From the NCBI GenBank assembly GCA_943371235.1, contig CALRTZ010000009.1, positions 1 to 64,000 of the forward strand: a stretch of DNA of 64,000 nt. The letters run 5' to 3'. The notes beneath the pieces were generated by a model that was not told the origin of the DNA, did no database searches, and was given only the letters and a program-made list of their open reading frames with translations. How positions within the stretch are numbered: the first letter of the stretch is position 1; each line of letters begins with the position of its first letter. The translations under genes were made by a program, and so were the position numbers. Below are positions 50,033 through 58,772 of the stretch, one piece after another. The DNA is from CAJBVG01 sp943371235 (GTDB lineage Bacteria > Bacteroidota > Bacteroidia > Sphingobacteriales > Sphingobacteriaceae).

Positions 50033-51826
50033 ATGAAAAAGATATTATTTATTTCCGTATTAGCCATTAGTTTGATGGCCGCTTGTAAACAAGATCATTC
50101 TAAAATACAAGCCGAAGCACAAACATTTATTGATGCATATACGGCAGAATATGTAAAGTTATATACCGCTTCATCTGAAGCACAATGGAAATCGAACATA
50201 GAAATTATTGAAGGCGATAGTAGCAATGCAAAAGCTACTGAAGCAGCAAACGAAGCCTATGCTAAATTTACTGGAAGTGCCGAAAACATTGAGAATGCGA
50301 AGAAATTTTTGGAGCATAAAAAACACTTAACAGAGTTGCAAGCAAAGCAATTGGAAGTGATTTTATTTGCTGCAGGTAACAACCCACAAACGGTGGCCGA
50401 TTTAGTGAAAGAAAGAATAAAAGCGGAGACCGCACAAACTGAAAAATTGTTTGGCTACGATTTTAAATTGAATGGAAAATCGGTTAGCACAAATTTATTA
50501 GATGAAGTATTAAAAACATCTAACAATTTAGAAGAACGCCGCAAAGCTTGGGAAGCAAGTAAAGAAGTAGGTAAGGGATTAAAAGAAGGCTTAACCAATT
50601 TACGTAGACTTAGAAACGAAACCGTAAAGGCCCTAGGGTATAATGATTACTATAGTTACCAAGTATCGGAGTATGGAATGAACACCGACGAGATGATGGA
50701 GATGATGAGAAAATTAAACAAAGAATTGCGTCCATTATTTAGAGAGTTGCATACCTATGCACGTTATGAATTAGCAAAAAAATACGGTGTAAAAGAAGTT
50801 CCAGATTACATTCCAGCCGATTGGATTTCGAACCGTTGGGCACAAGATTGGAGCTCGATGATTACGGTAGAAGGATTGGACATTGACGGGATTTTAAAAA
50901 CCAAATCGCCAGAATGGATTGTAAAAGAAGGCGAGAATTTTTACAAGAGTTTAGGCTATGATGCATTGCCAGCAAGCTTCTGGGAGAAATCTAGTTTATA
51001 CCCATTACCAGAAGGTTCTAAGGTTAAAAAGAACAACCATGCGAGTGCTTGGCACATGGATTTAAACAAAGATGTGCGCAGTTTAATGAGTGTAGAGCCG
51101 AATGCAGAATGGTTTGAAACTTCTAACCACGAGTTGGGTCATATTTATTATTATATGACCTATACAAATGCAGATGTACCGCCATTATTAAGAGGTGGAG
51201 CTAACAGAGCCTACCACGAAGCCATGGGAAGTTTAATGGGATTAGCAGCTACTCAGAAACCATTCTTAGTACAAAGAGGATTGGTAGATTCGAATGCAAA
51301 AGTAGATCAGGTACAAAACTTATTAAAAGAAGCCTTGAACTATGCAGTGTTTATACCTTTTGCAGCGGGAGTAATGAGTGAGTTCGAAAAATCCTTGTAT
51401 ACCGATAATTTACCTGCCGATCAGTTCAACAAACGTTGGTGGGAATTGGTAAAAGAATACCAAGGAGTTGTGCCACCAACAGATAGAGGAGAGGAGTATT
51501 GCGATGCGGCTACTAAAACACATATAAATGATGATGCTGCACAATATTACGATTATGCCTTATCATACGTAATTTTATTCCAATTGCACGACCATATTGC
51601 GAAAAACATATTGAAGCAAGACCCAAGAGCTACTAATTATTGGGGCAACCAAGAGGTAGGAGCATTTTTAAAATCGATTATGTACCCAGGCGCTTCTAAA
51701 GATTGGAGAGCAGTATTGAAGGAAAAAACTGGGGAAGATTTAAATGCAAAAGCGATGGTATCTTATTTTGAACCATTGATGGTGCATTTGAAGGAAGTGA
51801 ATAAGGGCAGGAAGTATACGATGTAA
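50033..51826 (+). CDS. M2-family metallopeptidase lipoprotein (ACE-like)
   Basis: The 597-residue lipoprotein has lipobox MAAC (Cys18). It carries the zinc motif HELGH (His366, Glu367, His370) and the third ligand Glu396 in NRAYHEAMGS, as in angiotensin-converting-enzyme-type dipeptidyl carboxypeptidases. It is helical throughout, with WISNRWAQDW and AGVMSEFEKSLY conserved. It should trim dipeptides from oligopeptide C-termini in the periplasm. The pairing with alkaline phosphatase suggests nutrient scavenging, by inference. Confidence 0.9.
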   Translation: MKKILFISVLAISLMAACKQDHSKIQAEAQTFIDAYTAEYVKLYTASSEAQWKSNIEIIEGDSSNAKATEAANEAYAKFTGSAENIENAKKFLEHKKHLTELQAKQLEVILFAAGNNPQTVADLVKERIKAETAQTEKLFGYDFKLNGKSVSTNLLDEVLKTSNNLEERRKAWEASKEVGKGLKEGLTNLRRLRNETVKALGYNDYYSYQVSEYGMNTDEMMEMMRKLNKELRPLFRELHTYARYELAKKYGVKEVPDYIPADWISNRWAQDWSSMITVEGLDIDGILKTKSPEWIVKEGENFYKSLGYDALPASFWEKSSLYPLPEGSKVKKNNHASAWHMDLNKDVRSLMSVEPNAEWFETSNHELGHIYYYMTYTNADVPPLLRGGANRAYHEAMGSLMGLAATQKPFLVQRGLVDSNAKVDQVQNLLKEALNYAVFIPFAAGVMSEFEKSLYTDNLPADQFNKRWWELVKEYQGVVPPTDRGEEYCDAATKTHINDDAAQYYDYALSYVILFQLHDHIAKNILKQDPRATNYWGNQEVGAFLKSIMYPGASKDWRAVLKEKTGEDLNAKAMVSYFEPLMVHLKEVNKGRKYTM

Positions 51827-51865
51827 AAATCGAATTTTATTAAAGGAAATTTTGCAGAACAGCTA

Positions 51866-51895
51866 TTAAAGGTTCAGGTTTTCCTGAACCTTTAA
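51866..51895 (+). terminator. hairpin after the M2 peptidase gene
   Basis: A perfect 13-base stem TTAAAGGTTCAGG / CCTGAACCTTTAA with a TTTT loop lies 40 bases after the stop. The U tract is weak. The rest of this 258-base spacer holds no recognisable gene and marks the left edge of the accessory island. Confidence 0.65.
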
Positions 51896-52085
51896 TATAT
51901 GATTTAAGCGGGTATTAGTCGCGGAGGATTGAAAAAGAACACAGGTTAGTGTATAAGGTAGAGGATGACAGTATATATATTTTGTCGTGTAGGTTTCATT
52001 ATTAAGCTCGTTTGTGTTTGATAAATAAACGTTTGAAAATTTAGTTAAATACCTTATATTTATTAATAAATAATGGAAGATAATT

Positions 52086-52280
52086 ATGAAAGGGATTAGT
52101 TATATTATAGATGAACACAATAAGCGCAAGGCAATCGTAATTGATTTGCATACATTCAAAAAACACGAAGAAGAAATCGAAGATTTATTGGATGTTTTAA
52201 TTGCAGAATCACGCAAAGACGAGCCTAGTATTCCATTTGGGAAAGTGGTCAAATCGTTGGAGAAAAAGGGAAAAATATGA
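52086..52280 (+). CDS. antitoxin of a RelE/ParE-type pair
   Basis: The 64-residue protein (ISYIIDEHNKRKAIVIDLHTFKKHEEEIEDLLDVLIAESRKDEPSIPFGKVVKSLEKKGK) has an N-terminal beta/helix section like a small DNA-binding Phd/RelB-type domain, then an acidic helix that would wrap the toxin. Its stop overlaps the start of the toxin gene by four bases (ATGA), the usual coupling of type II pairs. It probably neutralises the toxin and represses the operon. Confidence 0.78.
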   Translation: MKGISYIIDEHNKRKAIVIDLHTFKKHEEEIEDLLDVLIAESRKDEPSIPFGKVVKSLEKKGKI

Positions 52281-52537
52281 AGTATGAGCTAACGATTAAA
52301 AAATCCGCAGCTAAAACTTTAGAATCATTACCTGCTAAAATTGTAAAGCCTTTGACAGCTGCAATTTTAAAACTTGCAGAAGTACCTAGACCAAAAGGGT
52401 GTAAAAAACTAAAAGGAGAATTTAGTGATTTGTGGAGAATTCGGATTGGAGATTATAGAGTAATCTATACAATAGATGATGAAATAAGAATTATTGATAT
52501 TCAAGAAGTTGGGCACAGAAAAGAGATATATGAATAA
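52277..52537 (+). CDS. RelE/ParE-family toxin
   Basis: The 86-residue protein has the RelE fold: YELTIKKSAAKTLESLPAKIVKPL, then KPKGCKKL-like region PRPKGCKKLKGEFSDLWRIRIGDYRVIYTI, then IRIIDIQEVGHRKEIYE. The RIRIGDYRVIY core and the GHRKEIY end are the hallmarks of RelE-type mRNA interferases that act at the ribosome. The residues needed for cleavage (Arg in the core, C-terminal His/Arg/Tyr) are present, so it looks active. It is four bases overlapped with its antitoxin. Confidence 0.88.
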   Translation: MKYELTIKKSAAKTLESLPAKIVKPLTAAILKLAEVPRPKGCKKLKGEFSDLWRIRIGDYRVIYTIDDEIRIIDIQEVGHRKEIYE

Positions 52538-52538
52538 A

Positions 52539-52567
52539 AAAAGACGTAGCGTAATGTATCGTCTTTT
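52539..52567 (+). terminator. hairpin after the RelE-type pair
   Basis: AAAAGACG (52539-52546) pairs with CGTCTTTT (52560-52567) over a 13-base loop, directly after the toxin stop. It probably separates this pair from the operon at 52669. Confidence 0.5.
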
Positions 52568-52668
52568 GTTATTATATGATTTAAATGGAATTAATCATAA
52601 TATTAATATCTAAATAAGAATAAACGAATTTAAATTTATAAATGATTATGAAGAACTAAAATATACCA

Positions 52669-53916
52669 ATGGAGTCAAAGAATACACAAACTATACCAAA
52701 GAATTTTACTGAAAAAATATTTAGTGAAAGAACAGGATTGATTCTAACTTTTATAGCTTTATTTATAATGTTGTTAGGAATATATGTTTTTGCCAAATAC
52801 GGTAGTTGGGATAAAACAAATATTTTGGATGAATCTAAAATGGGAGAATTCGGAGATTTTATTGGTGGTATTGTTGGTACATTGGTAGCTTTAGTTGGGA
52901 TTATTTTATATTATGTTGCATTAACTGAACAAAGAAAAGTAATAAAGATAAATCAAGATACACTTAATTTACAAATAAGTGCACTGAATAATCAAATTAT
53001 AGAGTTCAAAGAGCAAAGGGAAGAGTTAATCTCCACAAGAAGAATATATGAACAGCAAACTAAGACAATGAAGAATCAACAATTTGATTCGAATTTCTAT
53101 TCGTTGCTGGATGTATACATTTCAATTAAAAACAATTTAAACAAGCTAGATTATAATTCTTTGGATTATTTTCAAACATTATATGATGAATTAGAATCAA
53201 GCGTAGTAAAAGAAAATAGTGATACTTTTTTTTCTTCTAATAGAAAAGCTATTGAACAGTACACAAATATCTACCTTAAAAATAGAGGTAACTTATCATC
53301 ATATTTTAAAACCATATATAGATTAATAAAATTTATTGATGAATGTGATCATTTAAAAGAAGATGAAAAAATATTTTATAGTAAAATTGTAAGATCTCAA
53401 ATTTCGGATAGTGAGTTGTTAATGCTTTACTATAATTATCATTCTATCTATGGTGTTAAAGCACAGCCACTAATTTTAAAATATCGAATATTAAAACACA
53501 TACAACGATTGTCTAAAATTGAGTTCATAAAGCACTTCAATTTTATTGATGAGAATAATAAAAACAGAATAGTATTGTTTGTTGAACGATTAATTGACCT
53601 CATAAATAATAATTTTGCTAAGGCTAATGATATAGAATCTACAAATCCTATTATTGTTCAGGAAGAATATAGTGATTATAAAGTTATTATTGGGATTGAT
53701 ATTGATGTCTCATTTGAACTTAGAATAATTTGCAGAGAAGAAAATTTATCAGATTTACCGTTTATTGAATCAGATTTTTCTGAGTTTATAAATCTAGTGT
53801 TAAACGATTTTTATTATTTTGAAAAATTTGAAAGAACAGACCTAAATACCATTAATAAGTCAATTATTAAGGAAAATGGTAATGTTACATTTAAATACAC
53901 AAGAGAAAATTTATAA
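52669..53916 (+). CDS. putative phage abortive infection membrane protein (PF16872-like)
   Basis: The 415-residue protein has two N-terminal membrane segments (about 23-42 and 63-83), a coiled coil (about 85-135) and a cytoplasmic helical domain. It shows the signature order of the putative AbiC family: QQFDSNFYSLLDVY (137-150), SSYFKTIYRLIKFID (210-224) and YSKIVRSQISDSELLMLYYN (237-256). Known of the family: predicted abortive-infection effectors; the mechanism is not settled. The gene ends one base before the start of the double-DUF262 gene, so they are one operon. The DNA is very AT-rich. Confidence 0.8.
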   Translation: MESKNTQTIPKNFTEKIFSERTGLILTFIALFIMLLGIYVFAKYGSWDKTNILDESKMGEFGDFIGGIVGTLVALVGIILYYVALTEQRKVIKINQDTLNLQISALNNQIIEFKEQREELISTRRIYEQQTKTMKNQQFDSNFYSLLDVYISIKNNLNKLDYNSLDYFQTLYDELESSVVKENSDTFFSSNRKAIEQYTNIYLKNRGNLSSYFKTIYRLIKFIDECDHLKEDEKIFYSKIVRSQISDSELLMLYYNYHSIYGVKAQPLILKYRILKHIQRLSKIEFIKHFNFIDENNKNRIVLFVERLIDLINNNFAKANDIESTNPIIVQEEYSDYKVIIGIDIDVSFELRIICREENLSDLPFIESDFSEFINLVLNDFYYFEKFERTDLNTINKSIIKENGNVTFKYTRENL

Positions 53917-53917
53917 T

Positions 53918-56248
53918 ATGGCGTATACTAATAGTGATGAGCAATTTTTAAGAGTCTTTAAGAATAGTGTTAAGATTGATGCAAGAACAATCTCTGTCAA
54001 AACATTGTTAAGTGAGCGTAACTTAAAGAGAATTAATTATAGTCCTTACTACCAAAGAAATTATGTATGGGATTTAGTTAAACAATCCTTTTTCATTGAA
54101 AGCGTTATTTTGGGAACAGAAATACCCCCACTAATTTTCTTTAAATCTGGTCTAAAAATTGAAGTAATTGATGGGAGACAGAGGTTTGAAACCTTAAAGA
54201 GATTTAAAGATAATGAAATAACACTTAATAGTAAAGGATTGCTTGCACTGGTAGGTATTGCAAAACAAAATTTTAATAAGCTAGATCCAGATAAATTAAG
54301 AGATGTTTTTTTAGAGTCAAATATTAGAATATTTGAATTTGAAATAGTAAATGAACCTAATTTAGAACCTTATATAGAAGATAAAATTAAGAAAGAAATA
54401 TTTAGAAGATATAACACTGGAATAACACCATTAACTTCGAGCGAGGTTGATAATGCAAAATATAATGAAGATGAACTGTCTGAATTATTTAAATCAGAAT
54501 TATCTAAAAAAGGAGAGTTTAATAGACAGGTACAGGAGTGCTTCTTCAATAATGAAACTGACGTTGATAACTTCCAAGAAAAGACAAATTATTTAAGAAG
54601 ATTATACATAATAGATAAGTTTCCAATTTCTAGATATGCAAGTGGTAAAGATAGAAGCGAGACGATTGATTTGTTATATGAATTTACTACTCAAAGTGTT
54701 GAAAATTTTAATGATGAATTTCAAAAATTCAAAACTCAAATTAAAGTTGTAAATGATGCGTACCAATATCTAATTAAGAACGACATTAAACTTAAGAATA
54801 GATTTATTTATGAGTGTATATTTTGGGCAGTTAGAATATTGGAGACAGAAGAGAAGAAGATAGATTTAAATTTTTATTATATTGATTTATTAAATCATTA
54901 TAAAGAAAATTTATATAAATATTTACGAGATGATAGTCATTATTATAGTAGTATTATTGAAAGATTTACGGACACTGCAATTAGATTCAGTAAAATCTCT
55001 GGATTTAATTATTCAGAATATATACGGAATTCAAGTTTTAAACAAGAGTTAAAAACCATAATAAAGAATGAAAGAGACTCTGTACAAAAGACTGATGAAT
55101 TTGATCATTTGAGAATTAATAAACCTGCTCCAATCTCGACTCCTATTGATGAGATTCGATCTGATATAAAAACAAATAGATATTTAGTTAGACCATCATA
55201 TCAAAGACAAGAGAAAATTAGTGAATTAAAAGCATCTGCAATTATTGAGAGTATATTGTTGGGGATTAATTTACCTCCAATATTTGTCTTAAAAAAATTT
55301 GATGGTATTAAAGAAGTAATAGATGGACAACAAAGATTACTTTCTATAATTGGTTTTCTAGGGGAACAATATATGGATGAAGAAGGTAAATTGCAATATT
55401 CAAAAAACAATGCTTATAAATTGAAGGGGTTAAAAATATTGACGGAGTTAAATGGCAGTAATTATAATAAATTAGCCGAAGAATATCGTGAGAAAATACT
55501 TGATTTTACAATTGATGTAATAATTATAGACCAAAATGTCAATCCAAATTTTGAAGCAACTGATTTGTTTATTAGATTAAATAATAAACCATATCCTATT
55601 CAGCAGAATTCATTTGAGATGTGGAACTCAACGGTGGATTCAAGTGTTATTAAAAAAATTAAAGATGTAACTCGAGAAAATTTAAGTTGGTTCTATTCTA
55701 AGGAAACGAATTTAATTGAACAGGAGAGAACTGACCGAATGGAGAATGAGGAGTTAATAACTATTTTGTCTTATATAAAATATAATAGTTTAACTGAGCC
55801 ATTTGATAAAGTACTTGGTTTTTTTACAAGAAAAGATAGGATTACTTGTCGGATAAAAAGTAAAATAGGCTTAAATGATTTTCTAATAAAATTGGATCGG
55901 TTAGCTTCTGAAAAGGAAACATTTATTGATTGTATTGAGAATACAAATTATCTGATTAATCATATAAAACGTTTATTAGGTGGAGATCCGAACAAAGATT
56001 CGTTGAATTCAATATTTAATGTTAAAAATTCCACAATATTTAGACGCTCATTTCAGGATTTTTACATCCTTTGGATAATTTTAATTAGTTATAATAGAGA
56101 AGATATTGAAGTTTTAGATGAGACTTTCTTTGAGCAATTAAAAGAGAATTTACGATTACTTAGAAACGTCTCAGGAGAGAATATAGATGAAGATTATCTG
56201 AGAAGATTTTTAGTAAAACTAAACACGTTTTACAAGAAGTCAAATTAA
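53918..56248 (+). CDS. protein with two DUF262 (ParB-like/GmrS-like) domains
   Basis: The 776-residue protein has two DUF262 domains in tandem. The first has YSPYYQRNYVWD (residues 41-52) and VIDGRQR (83-89), with RRYNTGITPLTSSEV at about 163. The second has RPSYQRQEKIS (425-435) and VIDGQQR (467-473), with RLNNKPYPIQQNSFE later. DUF262 domains are ParB-like nucleotide-binding folds found in GmrSD, SspE and similar defence proteins. No HNH (DUF1524) domain is present in either half. I start at 53918 (MAYTNSDE), since this ATG directly follows the previous gene's stop; the ATG at 53876 would overlap it. Confidence 0.85.
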   Translation: MAYTNSDEQFLRVFKNSVKIDARTISVKTLLSERNLKRINYSPYYQRNYVWDLVKQSFFIESVILGTEIPPLIFFKSGLKIEVIDGRQRFETLKRFKDNEITLNSKGLLALVGIAKQNFNKLDPDKLRDVFLESNIRIFEFEIVNEPNLEPYIEDKIKKEIFRRYNTGITPLTSSEVDNAKYNEDELSELFKSELSKKGEFNRQVQECFFNNETDVDNFQEKTNYLRRLYIIDKFPISRYASGKDRSETIDLLYEFTTQSVENFNDEFQKFKTQIKVVNDAYQYLIKNDIKLKNRFIYECIFWAVRILETEEKKIDLNFYYIDLLNHYKENLYKYLRDDSHYYSSIIERFTDTAIRFSKISGFNYSEYIRNSSFKQELKTIIKNERDSVQKTDEFDHLRINKPAPISTPIDEIRSDIKTNRYLVRPSYQRQEKISELKASAIIESILLGINLPPIFVLKKFDGIKEVIDGQQRLLSIIGFLGEQYMDEEGKLQYSKNNAYKLKGLKILTELNGSNYNKLAEEYREKILDFTIDVIIIDQNVNPNFEATDLFIRLNNKPYPIQQNSFEMWNSTVDSSVIKKIKDVTRENLSWFYSKETNLIEQERTDRMENEELITILSYIKYNSLTEPFDKVLGFFTRKDRITCRIKSKIGLNDFLIKLDRLASEKETFIDCIENTNYLINHIKRLLGGDPNKDSLNSIFNVKNSTIFRRSFQDFYILWIILISYNREDIEVLDETFFEQLKENLRLLRNVSGENIDEDYLRRFLVKLNTFYKKSN

Positions 56249-56302
56249 AACTTGAAAACAAAGGCCGTACATCTTTCAATACATGTACGAATAATTTCTA
56301 CT

Positions 56303-56538
56303 ATGCGAACGATACCATACCGTTTCGGCTATATTGGAAAAACTTTCAAATCTTCTATAATCCCAATTTTTATCTCTATAGTATTATTGTCAATAAGTAA
56401 CCATAATGGTTGCTTTTATTATCTTTGTAATGGAATGAAAATCGTAGGTGATAATTGTTAACCCAATCCGAATAAGGTAAAATTGATCCAGTAACTATAG
56501 AACAATTCAGCCGAAATAAAAACGATAAATTAAAATAA
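56303..56538 (+). pseudogene. eroded HigB-type toxin gene
   Basis: Short pieces that resemble a HigB toxin occur in order but in different frames and with stops between. They are MRTI at 56303 with LYWKNF shortly after (compare the MRxI...REFWEK start), then GMKIVGDN (compare the VGDNRxVFN core) just before 56461, then KIDPVTIEQF ending at a TAA at 56538 (compare the family end YDKIDxxTI). The next gene, 9 bases later, is an intact HigA antitoxin, exactly where HigB would sit. The individual matches are short, so this is an inference from order and context. Confidence 0.5.
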
Positions 56539-56547
56539 GAAAGTATC

Positions 56548-56904
56548 ATGACATTAAAAATCTTAAAAAGCAAAAAAGACTATGCTCAAGCTCTTGAAAG
56601 ATTTGAAGAAATATTTCAATCTAAAACGGGAACTAAGGAAAGTAATGAAGCCGATTTACTCTCGCTTTTAATTAAAGATTATGAAGAAAGAAATTTTGTT
56701 ATTAATACTCCAAATCCATTAGATGCTATTAGATACAGAATGGAACAACAGGGGCTTAGTAATAAAGATTTAGCAGAAATACTAGGTTTTAAAAGTCGTG
56801 TTACCGATATATTCAATAATCATAGAAAGCTTAGCCTAGCTATGATTAGAAAGCTGCACGCCGAACTACATATTCCTTTAGAAATACTGATACGTGAATA
56901 TTGA
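56548..56904 (+). CDS. higA: HigA-type antitoxin, XRE-family regulator
   Basis: The 118-residue protein matches the COG5499 HigA family over its full length: an N-terminal helical region (EIFQSKTGTKESNEADLLSLLIKDYEERNF) and a helix-turn-helix (PLDAIRYRMEQQGLSNKDLAEILGFKSRVTDIFNNHRKLSLAMIRKLHAELHIP). Known role: binds and neutralises HigB and represses its own operon. Here the partner is decayed, so it may be kept as a plain repressor or as an anti-addiction antitoxin against incoming higB. It is the last gene of the accessory island. Confidence 0.88.
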   Translation: MTLKILKSKKDYAQALERFEEIFQSKTGTKESNEADLLSLLIKDYEERNFVINTPNPLDAIRYRMEQQGLSNKDLAEILGFKSRVTDIFNNHRKLSLAMIRKLHAELHIPLEILIREY

Positions 56905-56923
56905 AAATGTTAAACTTTACAAA

Positions 56924-58126
56924 ATGAAAGCTAGAACTCCCATTTCCATATTTCTTTTTACCTTTTTTCTGTTCTCCTTTTTTCTTCTCACTCTCTGCCA
57001 ATCATTCGCCCAAATACACCACGGTGCCCACAACTTTACCGAATACAGAAGAGGAACAATACCCATTATTATCTCTGTACCTCACGGTGGATTAGTTGCA
57101 CCCGATTCAATACCCGATAGAACTTGTAATAACCCAACTACTGTTACAGATGCCAATACCATCGAACTCGCTTTGCGCATCGACTCGAGTTTTTACGAAT
57201 TAACAGGTTGCCACATCCATTTGGTAATTTGTAATTTGAAACGTACCAAAGTAGATTGTAATAGAAATTTAGCGGATGGTGCATGTGCTCAAACGCAGGC
57301 AGTGCAAGCTTGGCAAGACTTTCATGATTTTATAGATTCTGCACAAGCTATAGCATTGGCAGAAAATAATAACAAAGCTTTTTACATCGATTTACATGGG
57401 CATGGCAAGGCACTACAACGATTAGAATTGGGTTATTTATTAAGCGACAATGCCTACGAATTGAGCGACAGTATGCTAAATACGAATACGTATATAAATA
57501 GAAGTTCGTTGAAAAATTTGGTAAGCAATAATGTAAGCAACAGTACCCATGCGCAGCTTTTGCGTGGCGACTTTGCACTGGGTACAATGCTTGGCAATGC
57601 TGGCTTTCCGTCGGTTCCGAGTAAACAAATTCCGAAACCTGATACCACTACCAATTATTTCGACGGTGGTTATAATACCGAAAATTATACTAGCAAAGTA
57701 CCCGGAAATATAGTGAACGGTTTGCAAATAGAATGTAATAATGCAGGGGTTCGAGACAATGCAATAAACAGAAAACGATTTGCCGATTCGCTTGCCTTAA
57801 CACTTATGAATTATTTAAGCTACCATCAGAATATACCTTTTAACAATTGCCCAAGCACAGGAATAGAAAATATTAAACCTGCCGAATTTGTGCTTTATCC
57901 AAACCCTGCAAGCAAGTTTCTTTATTTAAAAACAGAACCGAATACCCTAATCTATTCGCTAGAAATTTTTAATACACAAGGTTTATGCCTTAAGAAAATG
58001 GAAATGCTGAATGGAACTGAATTAACAGAATTACCCCTAGAATATTTACCAAACGGACTTTATTTATTTAAAATACATAGTAATAAGGGCTCAAAAACTA
58101 TTAAATTCACATTAAATCATTATTAA
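56924..58126 (+). CDS. secreted N-formylglutamate-amidohydrolase-like protein with T9SS domain
   Basis: The 400-residue protein has a long signal peptide ending SFAQ. The enzyme domain shows the PF05013 pattern: IIISVPHGG near the start, DANTIELALRI, then LKRTKVDCNRN, then YIDLHGHGK and a later ECNNAGVRDN (zinc ligands and catalytic Glu are plausible). The last 80 residues are a T9SS sorting domain (LYPNPASKFLYLK, FNTQGLCLKK, NGLYLFKIHS). Classical members are cytoplasmic histidine-pathway enzymes, so this one has been recruited for the outside and may cleave another amide. The next gene overlaps its stop by one base. Confidence 0.78.
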   Translation: MKARTPISIFLFTFFLFSFFLLTLCQSFAQIHHGAHNFTEYRRGTIPIIISVPHGGLVAPDSIPDRTCNNPTTVTDANTIELALRIDSSFYELTGCHIHLVICNLKRTKVDCNRNLADGACAQTQAVQAWQDFHDFIDSAQAIALAENNNKAFYIDLHGHGKALQRLELGYLLSDNAYELSDSMLNTNTYINRSSLKNLVSNNVSNSTHAQLLRGDFALGTMLGNAGFPSVPSKQIPKPDTTTNYFDGGYNTENYTSKVPGNIVNGLQIECNNAGVRDNAINRKRFADSLALTLMNYLSYHQNIPFNNCPSTGIENIKPAEFVLYPNPASKFLYLKTEPNTLIYSLEIFNTQGLCLKKMEMLNGTELTELPLEYLPNGLYLFKIHSNKGSKTIKFTLNHY

Positions 58127-58752
58127 TGAAAAAGAAAAATATCTACTTACTATTTTTCTCTAGCTTATTTAGTTTAACCATGGCTGGATGCTGTGATAGG
58201 GAACCACAGGATTATACCATTTTTGATTGGCACTATGTGCAAGATTTTCGGGTCCAAAATGTTAACAGTGCGAATTTTGTAAATGGAAAAGGAGCTAGTC
58301 AGAATTTTAATACGATTGTGTATAAAGATGAAATGCTAGCGAATGAAGATTGTGCCGAATGTTGTGATAAATACCAAACCTTAAAAGTGGTGTATGATGG
58401 CGATAATAATAACTATAATTTCAGCATCAATATTAAAACAAAATCGGCTAGTGGAGGTGAGGGTTTGAGTATTTATTATACTCCTAAATATAGATTGAAT
58501 TTAATTTATCACAATGAAGATGTTGCTTATATAGAGAACGAATCATTAATGCGAGTTTTACAGGATAATAATTCATATTCGGAATTGTTAGATAGTCTAC
58601 GTATTAACAACCAACTATTTTATAATGTATTTAAGTTTAAAGCAAAGGTACCAACTTCTAAACTTTACCCAACAGAATTATACTATAACAAAGATCTTGG
58701 TATTGTTGGGTATTTAATGAGTGATAGTACTATATATAATTTACAAAACTAG
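58126..58752 (+). CDS. lipoprotein of unknown function
   Basis: I do not recognise this 208-residue protein. The signal peptide MKKKNIYLLFFSSLFSLTMAGCC has a lipobox MAGC (Cys22), with an adjacent Cys and two more in CAECC, so a Cys-rich cluster is exported. The body is beta-rich. Its ATG shares the A of the previous gene's TAA, so the two are translationally coupled and probably act in one process. The TTG-started CLC gene follows after 20 bases. Confidence 0.55.
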   Translation: MKKKNIYLLFFSSLFSLTMAGCCDREPQDYTIFDWHYVQDFRVQNVNSANFVNGKGASQNFNTIVYKDEMLANEDCAECCDKYQTLKVVYDGDNNNYNFSINIKTKSASGGEGLSIYYTPKYRLNLIYHNEDVAYIENESLMRVLQDNNSYSELLDSLRINNQLFYNVFKFKAKVPTSKLYPTELYYNKDLGIVGYLMSDSTIYNLQN

Positions 58753-58772
58753 TTAATATTGGAGTAAAGATC

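Noticed and set aside
56252..56461. 69-residue frame after the double-DUF262 gene
   Set aside because: It has no coherent protein character and is better explained as part of an eroded higB crossing frames.
58741..58772. Fluoride riboswitch before the CLC gene
   Set aside because: Only 20 bases separate the gene from the previous one, and no riboswitch-like pairing is visible.
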